A stretch of 64,000 bases of DNA from Bacteroidaceae bacterium (GTDB lineage: Bacteria > Bacteroidota > Bacteroidia > Bacteroidales > Bacteroidaceae), in contig JAKSLP010000003.1 in NCBI GenBank assembly GCA_024401115.1, positions 1 through 64,000 of the forward strand, given 5' to 3'. Shown here one piece after another: positions 1 through 9,460 of this stretch. Both the position numbers and the translations under genes were made by a program. Every line of letters begins with the position of its first letter. Within the stretch, counting starts at the first letter, position 1. The notes beneath the pieces are model-generated. The model searched no databases. It was not told the origin of the DNA and saw only the letters and a list, made by a program, of their open reading frames with translations.

Positions 1-368
1 TGTTCATTTGCAAATCCTATTATGGACTGCAAAATTACAAATTCAAATCGTCGCACATGAAAGATTGATTCTAATAGACTATGTTTCAACTATTTCAAAG
101 ATCAATTCGTCCACTTTAACGGGACGGTAATGCACTTTCAATTCAATCCTTAATAGTGGACACTTACAAAAACAGAAAGTATATAAAACTTGTTTAATAA
201 TAAAAATAACAGTTTATCATATTATTAATCAACTTTTGGAAAAGATTTATTTATCTTTGCACTGATTACTAATAGAAAAAAATAACTATATACTGAAAAA
301 CAGAAATTCTTTTATTTACTAATACAACAAACAAGAAAATAAATTATTAAAAGAAAAGCAGCAGGACT
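1..368. other. intergenic region upstream of the acyltransferase gene
   Basis: This 368-base A+T-rich stretch holds no gene I can support. A rightward -7 box TATCTTTG lies at 253-260 and probably drives the acyltransferase, leaving a leader of about 100 bases; I see no TTTG at the expected spacing. A leftward -7 box (TAATTTTG on the minus strand) lies at 30-37, and an ATG on the minus strand at 5-7 could be the start of a divergent gene leaving the window, but only two codons are visible. A 7-base inverted repeat (GTCCACT at 109-115, AGTGGAC at 155-161) is too short to interpret. Confidence 0.5.
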
Positions 369-1352
369 ATGACAAAACGATATGATTATTTAGATGTTGC
401 AAAAGGAATTGGAATCCTTCTAGTATTATTACACCATCTTATTGGGCATTATGGTATTTCAACTTCTATCAGCTCGTATTTGATGGCTTTTATTTCACCT
501 TTTAATGTGACTATTTTCTTCTTTATTTCTGGATTTTTATTCAGTAGGAAAACAAGCTATAAAGAATTTTTAATTAACAAGTTCAAAAAATTGGTTGTTC
601 CCTTCTTTTTCTTTTATCTCACTTCATTAGGTTTGGTATTAGCAATGTTGACCTATGGAGTAGACATCCCTTATTTGCATAATATATCAACACTGAGATT
701 AATTGGGGACTTTTGGATGAATAGTTGCCAATGGGTTAACATTCCGTTATGGTTCTTTCAAAGTATGTTTTGGTGTTCAATAATGTATTATGCAATAACT
801 TCTCTTAAAAAAGCTCATATTCGCTATTTATTATCAATGACTCTAATACTTATAGGAACAATTCTATCAGTTTATAGAATTCAATTACCTATGGGATTAG
901 CTTCATCATTAACCTGCATGTCATTCATAGAATTAGGAAATTTCTATCGAGAATGGTCCGAGCACAATAGTATGAAATATGGTTTTGGATTTATTCTAGC
1001 CATACTTTACATCGCATTATTATTTATTAATAGATCTTTTGGTTGGATGTTAAATGAATTTAATCATCCCTTAATTGCAATTGTATGCGGAGGAATTGGA
1101 ACTATTCTTTTGATTGAATTTTGCAAAAAAATTAAAACTTCTTATTTTCTACAATTTTGCGGACAGAACTCACTTGTTTTTTTTAGTACGCACTATCTTG
1201 TTCTTCGTTTAGTGTCTAAGTTACTATCTGTAATAGGTGATGTTAATTTAGAAATGACATTGAGCTATATATCGATGATAATCATATGTGCTATTTTATC
1301 CATTGTGTTAAACAAATGTTGTCCTGTTCTAATTGGGAAGGCCAATAAATAG
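369..1352 (+). CDS. membrane acyltransferase, acyltransferase_3 family
   Basis: This is a 327-residue integral membrane protein that begins with the family hallmark: R-x-x-Y-L-D-V-A-K-G-I-G-I-L near residues 4-17 and an H-H-L pair around residue 22. About ten hydrophobic segments follow, and the protein ends in a short basic tail. Acyltransferase_3 proteins transfer acetyl or other acyl groups from the cytoplasm to sugars of surface polysaccharides, so the sugar-modifying role fits the neighbouring glycosyltransferases. The length is normal for the family (about 330-380). The ATG at 369 follows a purine-rich A-tract leader. The gene is visibly A+T-rich. It stands alone, convergent with the LruC gene. 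The acceptor sugar cannot be deduced. Confidence 0.85.
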   Translation: MTKRYDYLDVAKGIGILLVLLHHLIGHYGISTSISSYLMAFISPFNVTIFFFISGFLFSRKTSYKEFLINKFKKLVVPFFFFYLTSLGLVLAMLTYGVDIPYLHNISTLRLIGDFWMNSCQWVNIPLWFFQSMFWCSIMYYAITSLKKAHIRYLLSMTLILIGTILSVYRIQLPMGLASSLTCMSFIELGNFYREWSEHNSMKYGFGFILAILYIALLFINRSFGWMLNEFNHPLIAIVCGGIGTILLIEFCKKIKTSYFLQFCGQNSLVFFSTHYLVLRLVSKLLSVIGDVNLEMTLSYISMIIICAILSIVLNKCCPVLIGKANK

Positions 1353-1478
1353 CAAAATAATTATTCTTTTCTTAAGAGTAATAATTAAATCTCTTTACAC
1401 AGAATACAATCGAGTCATATTACAACACTAAACTAATCATTCGCTTGTATATTTTTGAATGACATTATTCGAAATAAT

Positions 1479-1514
1479 AATCCGGCATTAACCTTTAAGA
1501 GTTAATGCCGGATT
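1479..1514. terminator. bidirectional terminator between acyltransferase and LruC genes
   Basis: There is a perfect 14-base-pair stem: AATCCGGCATTAAC at 1479-1492 pairs with 1501-1514 across an 8-base loop. It sits between two convergent genes and has A/T-rich flanks on both sides, so it can end both transcripts. Confidence 0.8.
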
Positions 1515-1542
1515 CTATTAATTAATGAAATAATGCTTAAGA

Positions 1543-3264
1543 TTATTCAGTTGCTTCTGGCAAGTTAAAGTCTGTTTCATACCAACAAGCTTTCAAATTA
1601 TCAGTTACCCAATTGGTGAATGAAGGATAAACATTCTTGATATTTGCTCTTTCACTGCACCATGGCAATTTGGTATTGGTAATAAATGCTTGAGGAACAC
1701 GACCTGGCTGCAATGGAATAGAAATGGTATTCTCAGTTACACCATCTTTATATTTAACATCCACTGTGAACAGATTTGCGTGAGTAGTAAAGAAGAAATT
1801 CTTTGGAACCTCAAATGTAACAGTATAAGGATCTTTAGTAACACCGGCACCAGTGTTAATCATCTGACCATTAGCAGCGCCGAAACCAGCATGAATATTC
1901 TCAACCAAAACATTTCCATTGTAACTCAATGACATTGGAAGAGTACCACCAGCTGCCTGAACTGTTAATTCTGCCAAATTTGTTCCTACCAAATGCTTTA
2001 CATCAAAGACCAAGTCATTGTAGTCAAAATCATCAGTATCACCTAAATCCTCACACATGAAACGGAACTCTTCCTCATCGTAATCAACAATCAGAGGTCT
2101 TGGAGAAATCTCAAAGAAGAAATCATTATAAGTTTGGTTTGCACCACACTCAACTGTGAAATAGGTAGTATCACCATATCTAAAGGTTCCCATACCTGGA
2201 TTAGGAGATACCTCCTTATTTCGACTTACACCTAACATATCAGCCAAATCATCATTCAATGAAGGCATAGATGACCATACACCATTAATACCTGTACCCT
2301 TATTTGCCAATTTTTTATCGGTAAAGATCACATTGCCATTAGCATCCTTGTCAATAACATGAGCCTGAGTATTTGGGGTATTATACAAATACAAACCAAA
2401 TGTTGTATTTGCAGGAATAGTAACTCTATAAGCTTGTGAGCGATAATACTCTGGAGCCTTTGGGGAATCAAAATCATCCTCCATAATATAACTCATAAAC
2501 TCCCAATTCTGGTCGGCAGGGTATCTCAAATCACCTTCTTTATAACCCAATTCCTTCCAAGTCTGATTGTCATGGCTACCCATAATCGTAGAATTCACAC
2601 GATTAAAGAATGGCTGATTTTCTGGCTTTGTTAAATCAACATCACCTGTTAATGGCATGTTATGAACGCCACCATTCTCATCTACATAATACAATCCTAC
2701 ATATTGAGAACCACATAACCAATACAATGGATAAATATAGAATGAAGTTGTCTCACGAGCATAGAACTCAAAGTTACTGTGAATCTTTTGCTTGTTATTA
2801 GCGGTTGGACCAGTGTTACCACCATTTCTATACTGAGGCAGAAGATTCTTTGCAATATCACTCAGTTTTTCATATGACATATAACGATAGACATCTTCAC
2901 CGTCGAGTTTTCCATCTTCTTCGGTAGCTAATGACACCTTAAAATAGTCAGAGTTTCTAGGGGTAACATTTCTTGTTGACAAGCCCTGACCAATCTGCTG
3001 AAGACGCAGATCACGAACCTTGGCAACTAATTCAGCATAATCAAAATCATAGCTACCTTCATAGAAAGAAACCTCACCCATCCAATTCTGGGTAGGAGCA
3101 ACATTTCCAAAATTCTTAGTGAAATTTGACTCAAAGTCAGACTTAACATTCTGTTCAACGATAGTTGGATCGAACAGGTCCTTGTCTGCAGTACAAGAAG
3201 CAATACTCATACCTGCGCAAGCAGCAACTGCCAGCATAGAAAAGCTTTTAAACATTGTTTTCAT
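1543..3264 (-). CDS. LruC-domain (DUF4842) surface lipoprotein
   Basis: This is a 573-residue predicted lipoprotein. The start was placed at the ATG at 3264 (MKTMFKSF), so that the signal peptide ends in the lipobox S-I-A-S-C; an in-frame ATG five codons upstream would add residues to the signal peptide. The mature protein contains an acidic motif D-T-D-D-F-D-Y-N-D around residue 410, typical of LruC/DUF4842 proteins and reminiscent of calcium-binding loops, followed by a beta-rich C-terminal domain. LruC-type proteins are exported to the outer membrane or cell surface in Bacteroidetes, but their ligand is unknown. The gene is monocistronic, with a -7 box upstream and a strong terminator downstream. 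A paralogue lies at 20615-22174. Confidence 0.8.
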   Translation of the reverse strand: MKTMFKSFSMLAVAACAGMSIASCTADKDLFDPTIVEQNVKSDFESNFTKNFGNVAPTQNWMGEVSFYEGSYDFDYAELVAKVRDLRLQQIGQGLSTRNVTPRNSDYFKVSLATEEDGKLDGEDVYRYMSYEKLSDIAKNLLPQYRNGGNTGPTANNKQKIHSNFEFYARETTSFYIYPLYWLCGSQYVGLYYVDENGGVHNMPLTGDVDLTKPENQPFFNRVNSTIMGSHDNQTWKELGYKEGDLRYPADQNWEFMSYIMEDDFDSPKAPEYYRSQAYRVTIPANTTFGLYLYNTPNTQAHVIDKDANGNVIFTDKKLANKGTGINGVWSSMPSLNDDLADMLGVSRNKEVSPNPGMGTFRYGDTTYFTVECGANQTYNDFFFEISPRPLIVDYDEEEFRFMCEDLGDTDDFDYNDLVFDVKHLVGTNLAELTVQAAGGTLPMSLSYNGNVLVENIHAGFGAANGQMINTGAGVTKDPYTVTFEVPKNFFFTTHANLFTVDVKYKDGVTENTISIPLQPGRVPQAFITNTKLPWCSERANIKNVYPSFTNWVTDNLKACWYETDFNLPEATE

Positions 3265-3343
3265 AAAACTATTATACAATTATATTATGTGAAAATTTAC
3301 AATTTGTTATTATAATGCATGTGCACTAATTTCTTTTACACGG

Positions 3344-3351
3344 CAAAAATA
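3344..3351 (-). promoter_or_regulatory. -7 promoter box of the first LruC gene
   Basis: The minus strand reads TATTTTTG, an exact match to the Bacteroidetes -7 consensus TAnnTTTG, 80 bases ahead of the chosen ATG. The nearest TTG upstream is 27 bases away, longer than the usual 19-21, so the -33 element is uncertain. Confidence 0.5.
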
Positions 3352-3489
3352 GAGACTTTAAAAAAAATAAAAACGCCGCAACCGTTAATAAGTGTGAATT
3401 AATTTTTGCCTTTGCATTATTTTCTGTTTAGGCAATTATTGTCAAAACAGCAACAACCAGTAATACAATCATATAACTATAAAACAAGG

Positions 3490-4689
3490 TTATCTTATTT
3501 TTCGTTTTAAATGCACTAATTTCCGGAATAAAGAATAGTTCCAAAGTCTATTTTTAATGACCTCTTTATAAAATGACTTTTTATCATTTGCGGGAAGTTT
3601 ATTAATTACGAAGTCTGGAATTGAACTTAAGGCCAACGAAACCGACTTATCACGTTCGCCTGGTCTTATTGTAGGATGCTGAAATTGCATATTGGTGGTT
3701 TTCAAAACCAGTTCAGCAGAACTATGGATAAAATTTGTTTTCGTCTTGATTTTGTCCCATATTTCTCTGCCCATAGCACTATTTACCGTGACTAAGGATA
3801 CACCATTATAGGTATTAAAAGACTTTGGATGGATGTATTCAATATCCCAATAATCAGCAATAGTAATATCACCCGTTCTTTCCGGGCAGGCAAAAGGACA
3901 AGAGAAACAATCGTTTCGTGTTATTAATCCTTTTACGAATGCCTTATAAAAGGCTCTTAAATTCCGATCATAGGTTATCTTTCGTTTTCTCCCTTTCTTA
4001 CTAATAATAACGAAACTTGAGAATGCACCCCATCCTGCTATGGATTTATCGCGGAATATAACTTCATTCACGGAACGATTATAGTCTTTTTCAATCTGCC
4101 TTATAAAAGCATCAAAAACTTTTTGAGATGGAGTCCCGTGGCAAAATAGATCAGATGTTACTAAAGTTGCATATTCCTTTCTCAGAAAAGACTTCAAGCC
4201 AGCGACCTGACAAGGAGTGCCAGTGAAATATACCCACCTGCCCTGGCGGAGAAAGTTCTGAACCTGTTGATAAACATCAGCCACATCAGAATGAACATAC
4301 TTTGCTCCCCTAATTTTGTACAAGTCATCAGGGGTGTCAATAATAATATGTCTTACCTGTAGATTATCCTGATATGCAGCACCAACAACGGCTCCTCCTT
4401 TCTCTAACACAAAATTGGAGATCAATGAAAAAACACCTCCCGAAGTGCTCTCCTTTAATACTCTTCCATCAAGAGATTGGGCAGCATAAACCTCCCCTAT
4501 CGCATGTTTCAAAGAATCAGCATTTCGCATTGGACAGACTTTTTGGCATAATCCACAATCGACGCATTCTTTCTGATTTATAAAAGGATAGCAAAATCCT
4601 TCTTCATCCATCTGCATGCTGATTGCCTGATGCGGGCAACACTGTTCACATGCTCTACACTCAGAGCAGTTCTCACTGATTATATCCAT
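3490..4689 (-). CDS. FrhB-like iron-sulfur protein of a polysaccharide locus
   Basis: This 399-residue protein has two N-terminal 4Fe-4S ferredoxin motifs (C8, C11, C14, C18 and C42, C45, C48, C52) followed by a region like the coenzyme F420 hydrogenase/dehydrogenase beta-subunit C-terminal domain, including T-G-T-P-C-Q-V-A-G-L and a distal C-F-S-C-P-F-A-C cluster. Proteins of this type are common in bacterial polysaccharide loci beside pyruvyl transferases, and their substrate is not established. F420 itself is not expected in this lineage, so an oxidoreductase acting on a sugar or flavin partner is more likely. The gene follows the pyruvyl transferase gene by 6 bases and is clearly co-transcribed with it. 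Confidence 0.8.
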   Translation of the reverse strand: MDIISENCSECRACEQCCPHQAISMQMDEEGFCYPFINQKECVDCGLCQKVCPMRNADSLKHAIGEVYAAQSLDGRVLKESTSGGVFSLISNFVLEKGGAVVGAAYQDNLQVRHIIIDTPDDLYKIRGAKYVHSDVADVYQQVQNFLRQGRWVYFTGTPCQVAGLKSFLRKEYATLVTSDLFCHGTPSQKVFDAFIRQIEKDYNRSVNEVIFRDKSIAGWGAFSSFVIISKKGRKRKITYDRNLRAFYKAFVKGLITRNDCFSCPFACPERTGDITIADYWDIEYIHPKSFNTYNGVSLVTVNSAMGREIWDKIKTKTNFIHSSAELVLKTTNMQFQHPTIRPGERDKSVSLALSSIPDFVINKLPANDKKSFYKEVIKNRLWNYSLFRKLVHLKRKIR

Positions 4690-4695
4690 ACGAAA

Positions 4696-5817
4696 TTACT
4701 CCTTTAAGAAATCATCGATAATACTCATTGACTCGTGTCTGAACTTATCGAGCAGCTGGTACGTTTCTTCTGGTATGTTGTAATCCTTTAGAGGATCATA
4801 ATCGGATGTTCTTTCTAATAAATGATCCATCAAATTAAACTGCCCTAATAGAGAAATAAAACGAGCACCTCCTCTTTTATGATTGGCCACAACCACAAAT
4901 GGTTTATTAAAGAGAATAGAAAATACGCAGGCATGGAATGAATCAGTTATTACAAATTCGGCATCTCTAAACCCTGCAAGCCACTCTTCTACTGGTGGCT
5001 GAATTCTTTCTTCTGCGGCTTTAGAGAGATCATCAGCACAGCCAACATACAAAGGTGAAAGGCCTTTTGATTTAGCAATTTGTTCAATAAAAATCTGTTT
5101 CTCCTCATTCTTATCCAGAACATAAACAAGCATTTTAGTTTTACTTTCTGCGTAACCACTATTATTAATTAATGACAGATAGTCTTCTTTATGAAGTAAT
5201 AGAGTTGGATCCAAAGCATGAACAGCATTCACACCCAAATATTTATCACACAAATCAACGCCCGATTTTTCACGTACGGAAATATAGTCAAATTTTTGTG
5301 CCAATTTCTTTATATCTTTTGTCATGCTTTCGCTATACTCCCATACATCCGTACCAAATGAAGCTGCATAAGCCATACGCTTAATGTTCCAATTTTTAGC
5401 GAACATCAAGAATGCATTTCTAACATCAGACTCATGCGCTTTAAAATAATAAGGGCGCCAAACCTGATCACTTCCTACAATAATAGCGTCATAATCCGTT
5501 GAACGTATCTGTGTTATAGCTCTCGGATCAATAGGAATATACTTGTTGAAAAAGACTTTTGTGTTCTTCTCTATCAGTTCTGCACCTTTATTCCACTTCC
5601 TTTCCGGTAGAAACGAAAATCCATCACCTTTGAGAAATGTAGTAAAGGTTCTTTTGAGAGAGGCTAAGATATTATGAAAACTATAATAATATCTGAAAGG
5701 TCGTGATATGAGTTGAACACTGCATCCCCTCCGTTTAATTATTTGAGTTAATGCGTATGATTGTAATATTCCACCATAATTGGCATGCAGGGGTAAAGAT
5801 AAAATAGCTACTTTCAT
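4696..5817 (-). CDS. polysaccharide pyruvyl transferase family protein
   Basis: This is a 373-residue protein from the ATG at 5817 (MKVAILSLPLHANYGGILQ). A start 24 codons upstream would add a hydrophobic stretch not expected in this cytosolic family. The N-terminal N-Y-G-G-I-L-Q-S-Y-A-L glycine-rich motif, the central G-S-D-Q-V-W-R and the C-terminal D-S-F-H-A-C-V-F-S motif are all characteristic of the polysaccharide pyruvyl transferase fold. The predicted role is transfer of pyruvate from phosphoenolpyruvate to a sugar of a surface polysaccharide as a ketal, though some family members have other roles. A -7 box (TACCTTTG on the minus strand) lies at 5939-5946. The downstream neighbour is the FrhB-like gene, a frequent partner. 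Confidence 0.82.
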   Translation of the reverse strand: MKVAILSLPLHANYGGILQSYALTQIIKRRGCSVQLISRPFRYYYSFHNILASLKRTFTTFLKGDGFSFLPERKWNKGAELIEKNTKVFFNKYIPIDPRAITQIRSTDYDAIIVGSDQVWRPYYFKAHESDVRNAFLMFAKNWNIKRMAYAASFGTDVWEYSESMTKDIKKLAQKFDYISVREKSGVDLCDKYLGVNAVHALDPTLLLHKEDYLSLINNSGYAESKTKMLVYVLDKNEEKQIFIEQIAKSKGLSPLYVGCADDLSKAAEERIQPPVEEWLAGFRDAEFVITDSFHACVFSILFNKPFVVVANHKRGGARFISLLGQFNLMDHLLERTSDYDPLKDYNIPEETYQLLDKFRHESMSIIDDFLKE

Positions 5818-6023
5818 TATTACATTATAATGTTCTACCAATAAAAGAAAATGATAATAAAAATACAGAGTTGTTACCCTCATAAGCACAAGGGTATGGT
5901 GTAAACGCCCTCATCTGTCTCTTTATCATAACTCTCCACAAAGGTACTATATTTCTTCAATATAATCGGCATGAAAATAAAAAACAATTATTTGCAATTA
6001 ATATTAAGATATAATAATAACGA

Positions 6024-7040
6024 TTAATGTCTATCTCTATATCTCAACAAAAGACTAAACGCTTTATCTCTAATAATTTTATTTATTAATAGACTTTGAA
6101 AAGGTGAATATAATAGAACAGAGTCAAAACTAATCATCCAATTAGAAAAAGATAAATATTTAACAAGAATACCACGCAACTTTTTATATTGCTTTATATC
6201 TGATTCATCTATCTCAACCCTTGGCAAAGCTAACAGGCATGATAATGATAATAATTGATAAGCATAATAAAAAATATAGCAGCTGCTTCTGTTTTCATTT
6301 AATAAAGGAGATACCATTGATGCGATTTTCGCACGGCTTTTAAAACTTTTGGAATGGATTGTTGATTTCATAATACCATCAGGATTCATTCTGTAATAAT
6401 AAGTGGTTGAAGGAATGACAACATGAAGAGTGACATATGGTAAAGTACGTATGTTCCATATATGATCCTCATAAATATAGCCCTTATCAAAATAGAGTCC
6501 GTTATGGATGATAAAATCTTTCTTTATCAACCTATTCCATGCAGTTCCCATAAAATGCATAAACAGCAACGAGTGCTGATAATCACAGTTGGATTCGAGC
6601 ATTAACATACTAGATTCCGCATAATTGTCACTTTCATTAACGCCACAATATCTGCCAGTTATTATTTCAGCTTCAGGAAATTGCAAAGCTGCAGCCACAA
6701 AAGTAGAAATGGCATCCGATCTAATCAGATAATCATCGCTATCTATAAAAAAGACATATTGCCCATTTGAATTAATAATCCCGGTATTGCGAGCAGAGGA
6801 CAGTACTTCATTAAAAGTTTTATTTATCACCTTAAAACTAATCGGGCCACAATAAGATCCTAAAATTCTATCTACCACTGTCATGCTAGAATCTTGCGTG
6901 TCATCATTAACTATAACACATTCTAATTTGGCATAATCTTGAGCTATTACAGAATTTAAACAATCTTCCACATATCTTTCCACATTAAATACTGGTATAA
7001 TGATTGAAACCAGTATTGAATTACCCGTTGAATTAATCAT
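6024..7040 (-). CDS. family 2 glycosyltransferase
   Basis: This is a 338-residue GT-A-fold glycosyltransferase. The nucleotide-binding start V-S-I-I-I-P-V-F-N-V lies at residues 11-20, S-S-A-R-N-T-G at 81-87, and the metal-binding acidic motif F-F-I-D-S-D-D-Y at 97-104 (D100, D102, D103). Family 2 enzymes use UDP- or other nucleotide sugars to extend lipid-linked glycans on the cytoplasmic face. The donor and linkage cannot be read from the sequence. The gene has its own promoter at 7099-7130 and is followed by the pyruvyl transferase pair. It is strongly A+T-rich. The C-terminal hundred residues are helical and weakly conserved, as is usual. Confidence 0.88.
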   Translation of the reverse strand: MINSTGNSILVSIIIPVFNVERYVEDCLNSVIAQDYAKLECVIVNDDTQDSSMTVVDRILGSYCGPISFKVINKTFNEVLSSARNTGIINSNGQYVFFIDSDDYLIRSDAISTFVAAALQFPEAEIITGRYCGVNESDNYAESSMLMLESNCDYQHSLLFMHFMGTAWNRLIKKDFIIHNGLYFDKGYIYEDHIWNIRTLPYVTLHVVIPSTTYYYRMNPDGIMKSTIHSKSFKSRAKIASMVSPLLNENRSSCYIFYYAYQLLSLSCLLALPRVEIDESDIKQYKKLRGILVKYLSFSNWMISFDSVLLYSPFQSLLINKIIRDKAFSLLLRYRDRH

Positions 7041-7098
7041 ATTATAAGAAAATGTACAGAAGCTTTGCTTCTAAAAAAACTATTGTTACAATTTTGTG

Positions 7099-7130
7099 CA
7101 AAAATATAAAAAAAAAGGTTTAGAAAGCAA
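7099..7130 (-). promoter_or_regulatory. Bacteroidetes-type promoter of the leftward glycosyltransferase
   Basis: On the minus strand a TTG at 7128-7130 is followed after 21 bases by TATTTTTG (7099-7106), matching TAnnTTTG. Transcription would start near 7090, about 50 bases before the ATG at 7040. Confidence 0.6.
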
Positions 7131-7226
7131 TATACCTATATAATTTGTTTAATGGGCCATCATTTTATACAATCTTAATTCTATTTTTAATAATTCTTTG
7201 TATATTTGCAACAAGAGAAAAAGGTC

Positions 7227-8219
7227 ATGAATTCCCGATGGTATATGAACAAGTTGAAATTATCTTATATAATACCCGCATTTAATGTAGAGTCATTTCT
7301 GAAACAATGCGTAGAGAGTCTCTATTGTCAAGATATTTTCATTGACGAGTTCGAGGTTATCATTATTAATGACGGTTCAATGGATAGCACCATGGTAATC
7401 GCGGAAAAGTTGAAAAGCAAGTATAATAACATCATACTTATCAACCAAGAGAATCAAGGTGTTTCAGCAGCGAGAAATACGGGACTAGAGAAAGCCACTG
7501 GCATGTTTATCTGTTTTGTAGACGGAGATGACAAACTAGCACCAAGCACCATCAAAATACTATTGGATAAGGCCATAACGCATGATTTAGAAATAATCAG
7601 AGGTAATTATACTAGATTTTCATCCGATGAAGAAATTATAACGAAAGAAGGAACTACGCAATTTGTTGTTAAAGAAGGCGAAGACTGCTGGGATATTTAC
7701 AGCAAAAAAGATTGTGGCGTTTATTTAAATATCTATAAAACTGATTTTCTAAAAAGAAACCAGTTAAAATTCATGAAAGGAATTAGTATGGGAGAAGATC
7801 TTCTTTTCACAACCTCATGTTATAATTGCTTAAAACACTCTGGATATTTAGACCTTACTTTTTACCTGTACCGATACAATATAAATTCCTGCCTGCATAC
7901 CATTAATATAAAAAAACTATCGGATTGTGCGATTGTATTAAAAAAGCTAGGGGATATTTCCGATAATTCCACAGCTAAAAGCAAATACTTCTTAAACATA
8001 ATTATTGCGCAACATACCTCCAATATTTTATGGTACTTGTCACATCATAAATGTATATTTGAGAAACGAAATGAGCTCATTCCATTGCTAAAGGAATGTG
8101 TTAGACATAATCATTTTGGTCATGATATAAAATCATCTATAATACACTATTTTCTGATTAATCATCCTTATTTCTATATTTGGTTAAGATATCATACTGC
8201 AAGGAAGAAATACGAATAA
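7227..8219 (+). CDS. family 2 glycosyltransferase
   Basis: This 330-residue GT-A enzyme has L-S-Y-I-I-P-A-F-N-V near residues 12-21, I-N-D-G-S at 47-51, A-A-R-N-T-G at 81-86 and the acidic motif F-V-D-G-D-D at 97-102. The start was set at ATG 7227. An in-frame TTG at 7206 lies inside the -7 box TATATTTG (7201-7208) and cannot be the start of a normal leader, while an ATG at 7245 is a second possibility. The gene opens a rightward glycosyltransferase run. It is A+T-rich like its neighbours. The predicted role is adding a sugar to a lipid-linked surface glycan; donor specificity is unknown. Confidence 0.85.
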   Translation: MNSRWYMNKLKLSYIIPAFNVESFLKQCVESLYCQDIFIDEFEVIIINDGSMDSTMVIAEKLKSKYNNIILINQENQGVSAARNTGLEKATGMFICFVDGDDKLAPSTIKILLDKAITHDLEIIRGNYTRFSSDEEIITKEGTTQFVVKEGEDCWDIYSKKDCGVYLNIYKTDFLKRNQLKFMKGISMGEDLLFTTSCYNCLKHSGYLDLTFYLYRYNINSCLHTINIKKLSDCAIVLKKLGDISDNSTAKSKYFLNIIIAQHTSNILWYLSHHKCIFEKRNELIPLLKECVRHNHFGHDIKSSIIHYFLINHPYFYIWLRYHTARKKYE

Positions 8220-8260
8220 ATAATCATTGACCTACCTAGTACCAATCTATTAAAAATAAG

Positions 8261-9370
8261 ATGATTGATATTGTATATTATAAATCGGATTTAAGACGAA
8301 TAGGAGGAATAGAGAGAATTTGGATAAATAAAATGAATTATTTATCCGACAATCCCAATTTCCAAATATATGCATTAACATACGATCATGGCACTAATGA
8401 TTTTATATATCCTTTATCATCCAAAATAAAGCATATAGATTTAGGCGTTTTTATGTATCGGGTTTATAAATACCCACGCATAATTCGCGCTTTTTTGATT
8501 ATTTATAAGAATTTATTACTTTTCATTAAATTACAGATAGTTCTTTGGAAGCTAAAACCCGACTTCCTCATTATTGACAATACTTTTAACTCTTTATTTA
8601 AATATATAAAAATCTCTGGGAAAATAGTAGCAGAGTCTCATACCGCAAGATCTTATCTTTATAATGAGACTAAGCCAAACAGGTTAAGAAACCTATTTGA
8701 TGTTTATGAAAGGAAAGCAGATATTGTCGTAGCACTGACTGATGGTGATGCCAAAGAATGGTCAAAAGCTCATAACACTAAGGTAATTCCCAATTTTATA
8801 GAAAAAAGGCCGCTTCCGTCTCGTACAATTCTCTATAAAAGAGTTATTTCTGCAGGACGACTGGTTACCCAAAAGAGACAAGAGCATCTTATCCTGGCTT
8901 GGAAAAAGGTAATTGAGAAACATCCTGAATGGATTCTTGATCTTTATGGAGAAGGGGTATTGTACGATAAACTTCTGGCTTTAATAAAGGACAATGGCTT
9001 GGAAAATAATATTAAGATCCATCGCCCTACTAACACCTTCTTTGAAGAACTTGATAAAAGTGATTTCTTTGTCCTCTCTAGTTTGTATGAAGGATTTGGT
9101 TTAGTAATTGCAGAAGCAATGATGAGCGGATTACCTTGTATATCATATAACTGTCCTTATGGGCCTGGAGAATTGATTCATAATCATGAAGATGGTATTA
9201 TTGTAGCAAACGGAAACATTAATGATTTAGCATGTGCAATTAATTGGATGATAGAGAATCCGGATAAAATAATGGAGTATGGCAATAAAGCCTATTCAAA
9301 CATTCAAAAATATACTGCAGAATGTGTACTCCCTCTATGGAGCTCTTTTTTTATAGAGAGCCAAAAATGA
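8261..9370 (+). CDS. family 4 glycosyltransferase (GT-B fold)
   Basis: This is a 369-residue retaining glycosyltransferase. The N-terminal half carries G-G-I-E-R-I near residue 15, which shapes the acceptor site. The C-terminal half carries the donor-binding S-A-G-R-L-V-x-Q-K motif and the E-x7-E signature in S-L-Y-E-G-F-G-L-V-I-A-E-A (E277 and E285). It belongs to the same subgroup as the genes at 9461, 10608 and 14982, all sharing a C-P-x-G-P-x-E/D-I motif after the E-x7-E. The protein acts in the cytoplasm on lipid-linked glycans. The gene follows the GT2 gene by 41 bases with no obvious promoter, so the two are probably co-transcribed. Confidence 0.88.
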   Translation: MIDIVYYKSDLRRIGGIERIWINKMNYLSDNPNFQIYALTYDHGTNDFIYPLSSKIKHIDLGVFMYRVYKYPRIIRAFLIIYKNLLLFIKLQIVLWKLKPDFLIIDNTFNSLFKYIKISGKIVAESHTARSYLYNETKPNRLRNLFDVYERKADIVVALTDGDAKEWSKAHNTKVIPNFIEKRPLPSRTILYKRVISAGRLVTQKRQEHLILAWKKVIEKHPEWILDLYGEGVLYDKLLALIKDNGLENNIKIHRPTNTFFEELDKSDFFVLSSLYEGFGLVIAEAMMSGLPCISYNCPYGPGELIHNHEDGIIVANGNINDLACAINWMIENPDKIMEYGNKAYSNIQKYTAECVLPLWSSFFIESQK

Positions 9371-9402
9371 AGGCATAATTACACACAATTAATCAGTTAT
9401 TA

Positions 9403-9433
9403 TTGCTTCTAAAATTTATTCTTTGTATTTTTG
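9403..9433 (+). promoter_or_regulatory. Bacteroidetes-type promoter of the GT4 operon
   Basis: A TTG at 9403-9405 is followed after 20 bases by TATTTTTG (9426-9433), an exact TAnnTTTG match. The ATG of the next gene is at 9461, leaving a very short leader. The TTG inside the -7 box is in frame with that gene and would mislead a start-codon caller. Confidence 0.75.
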
Positions 9434-9460
9434 CATAAAATTGACAATCGGAGTTGTACG

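Noticed and set aside
109-161. Inverted GTCCACT/AGTGGAC pair near the left edge, considered as an insertion-sequence end
   Set aside because: Only seven bases match and no transposase or target duplication is visible.
3490-4689. Calling the Fe-S protein a true F420 hydrogenase subunit
   Set aside because: The context is glycan synthesis, and no other hydrogenase subunit or F420 gene is present.
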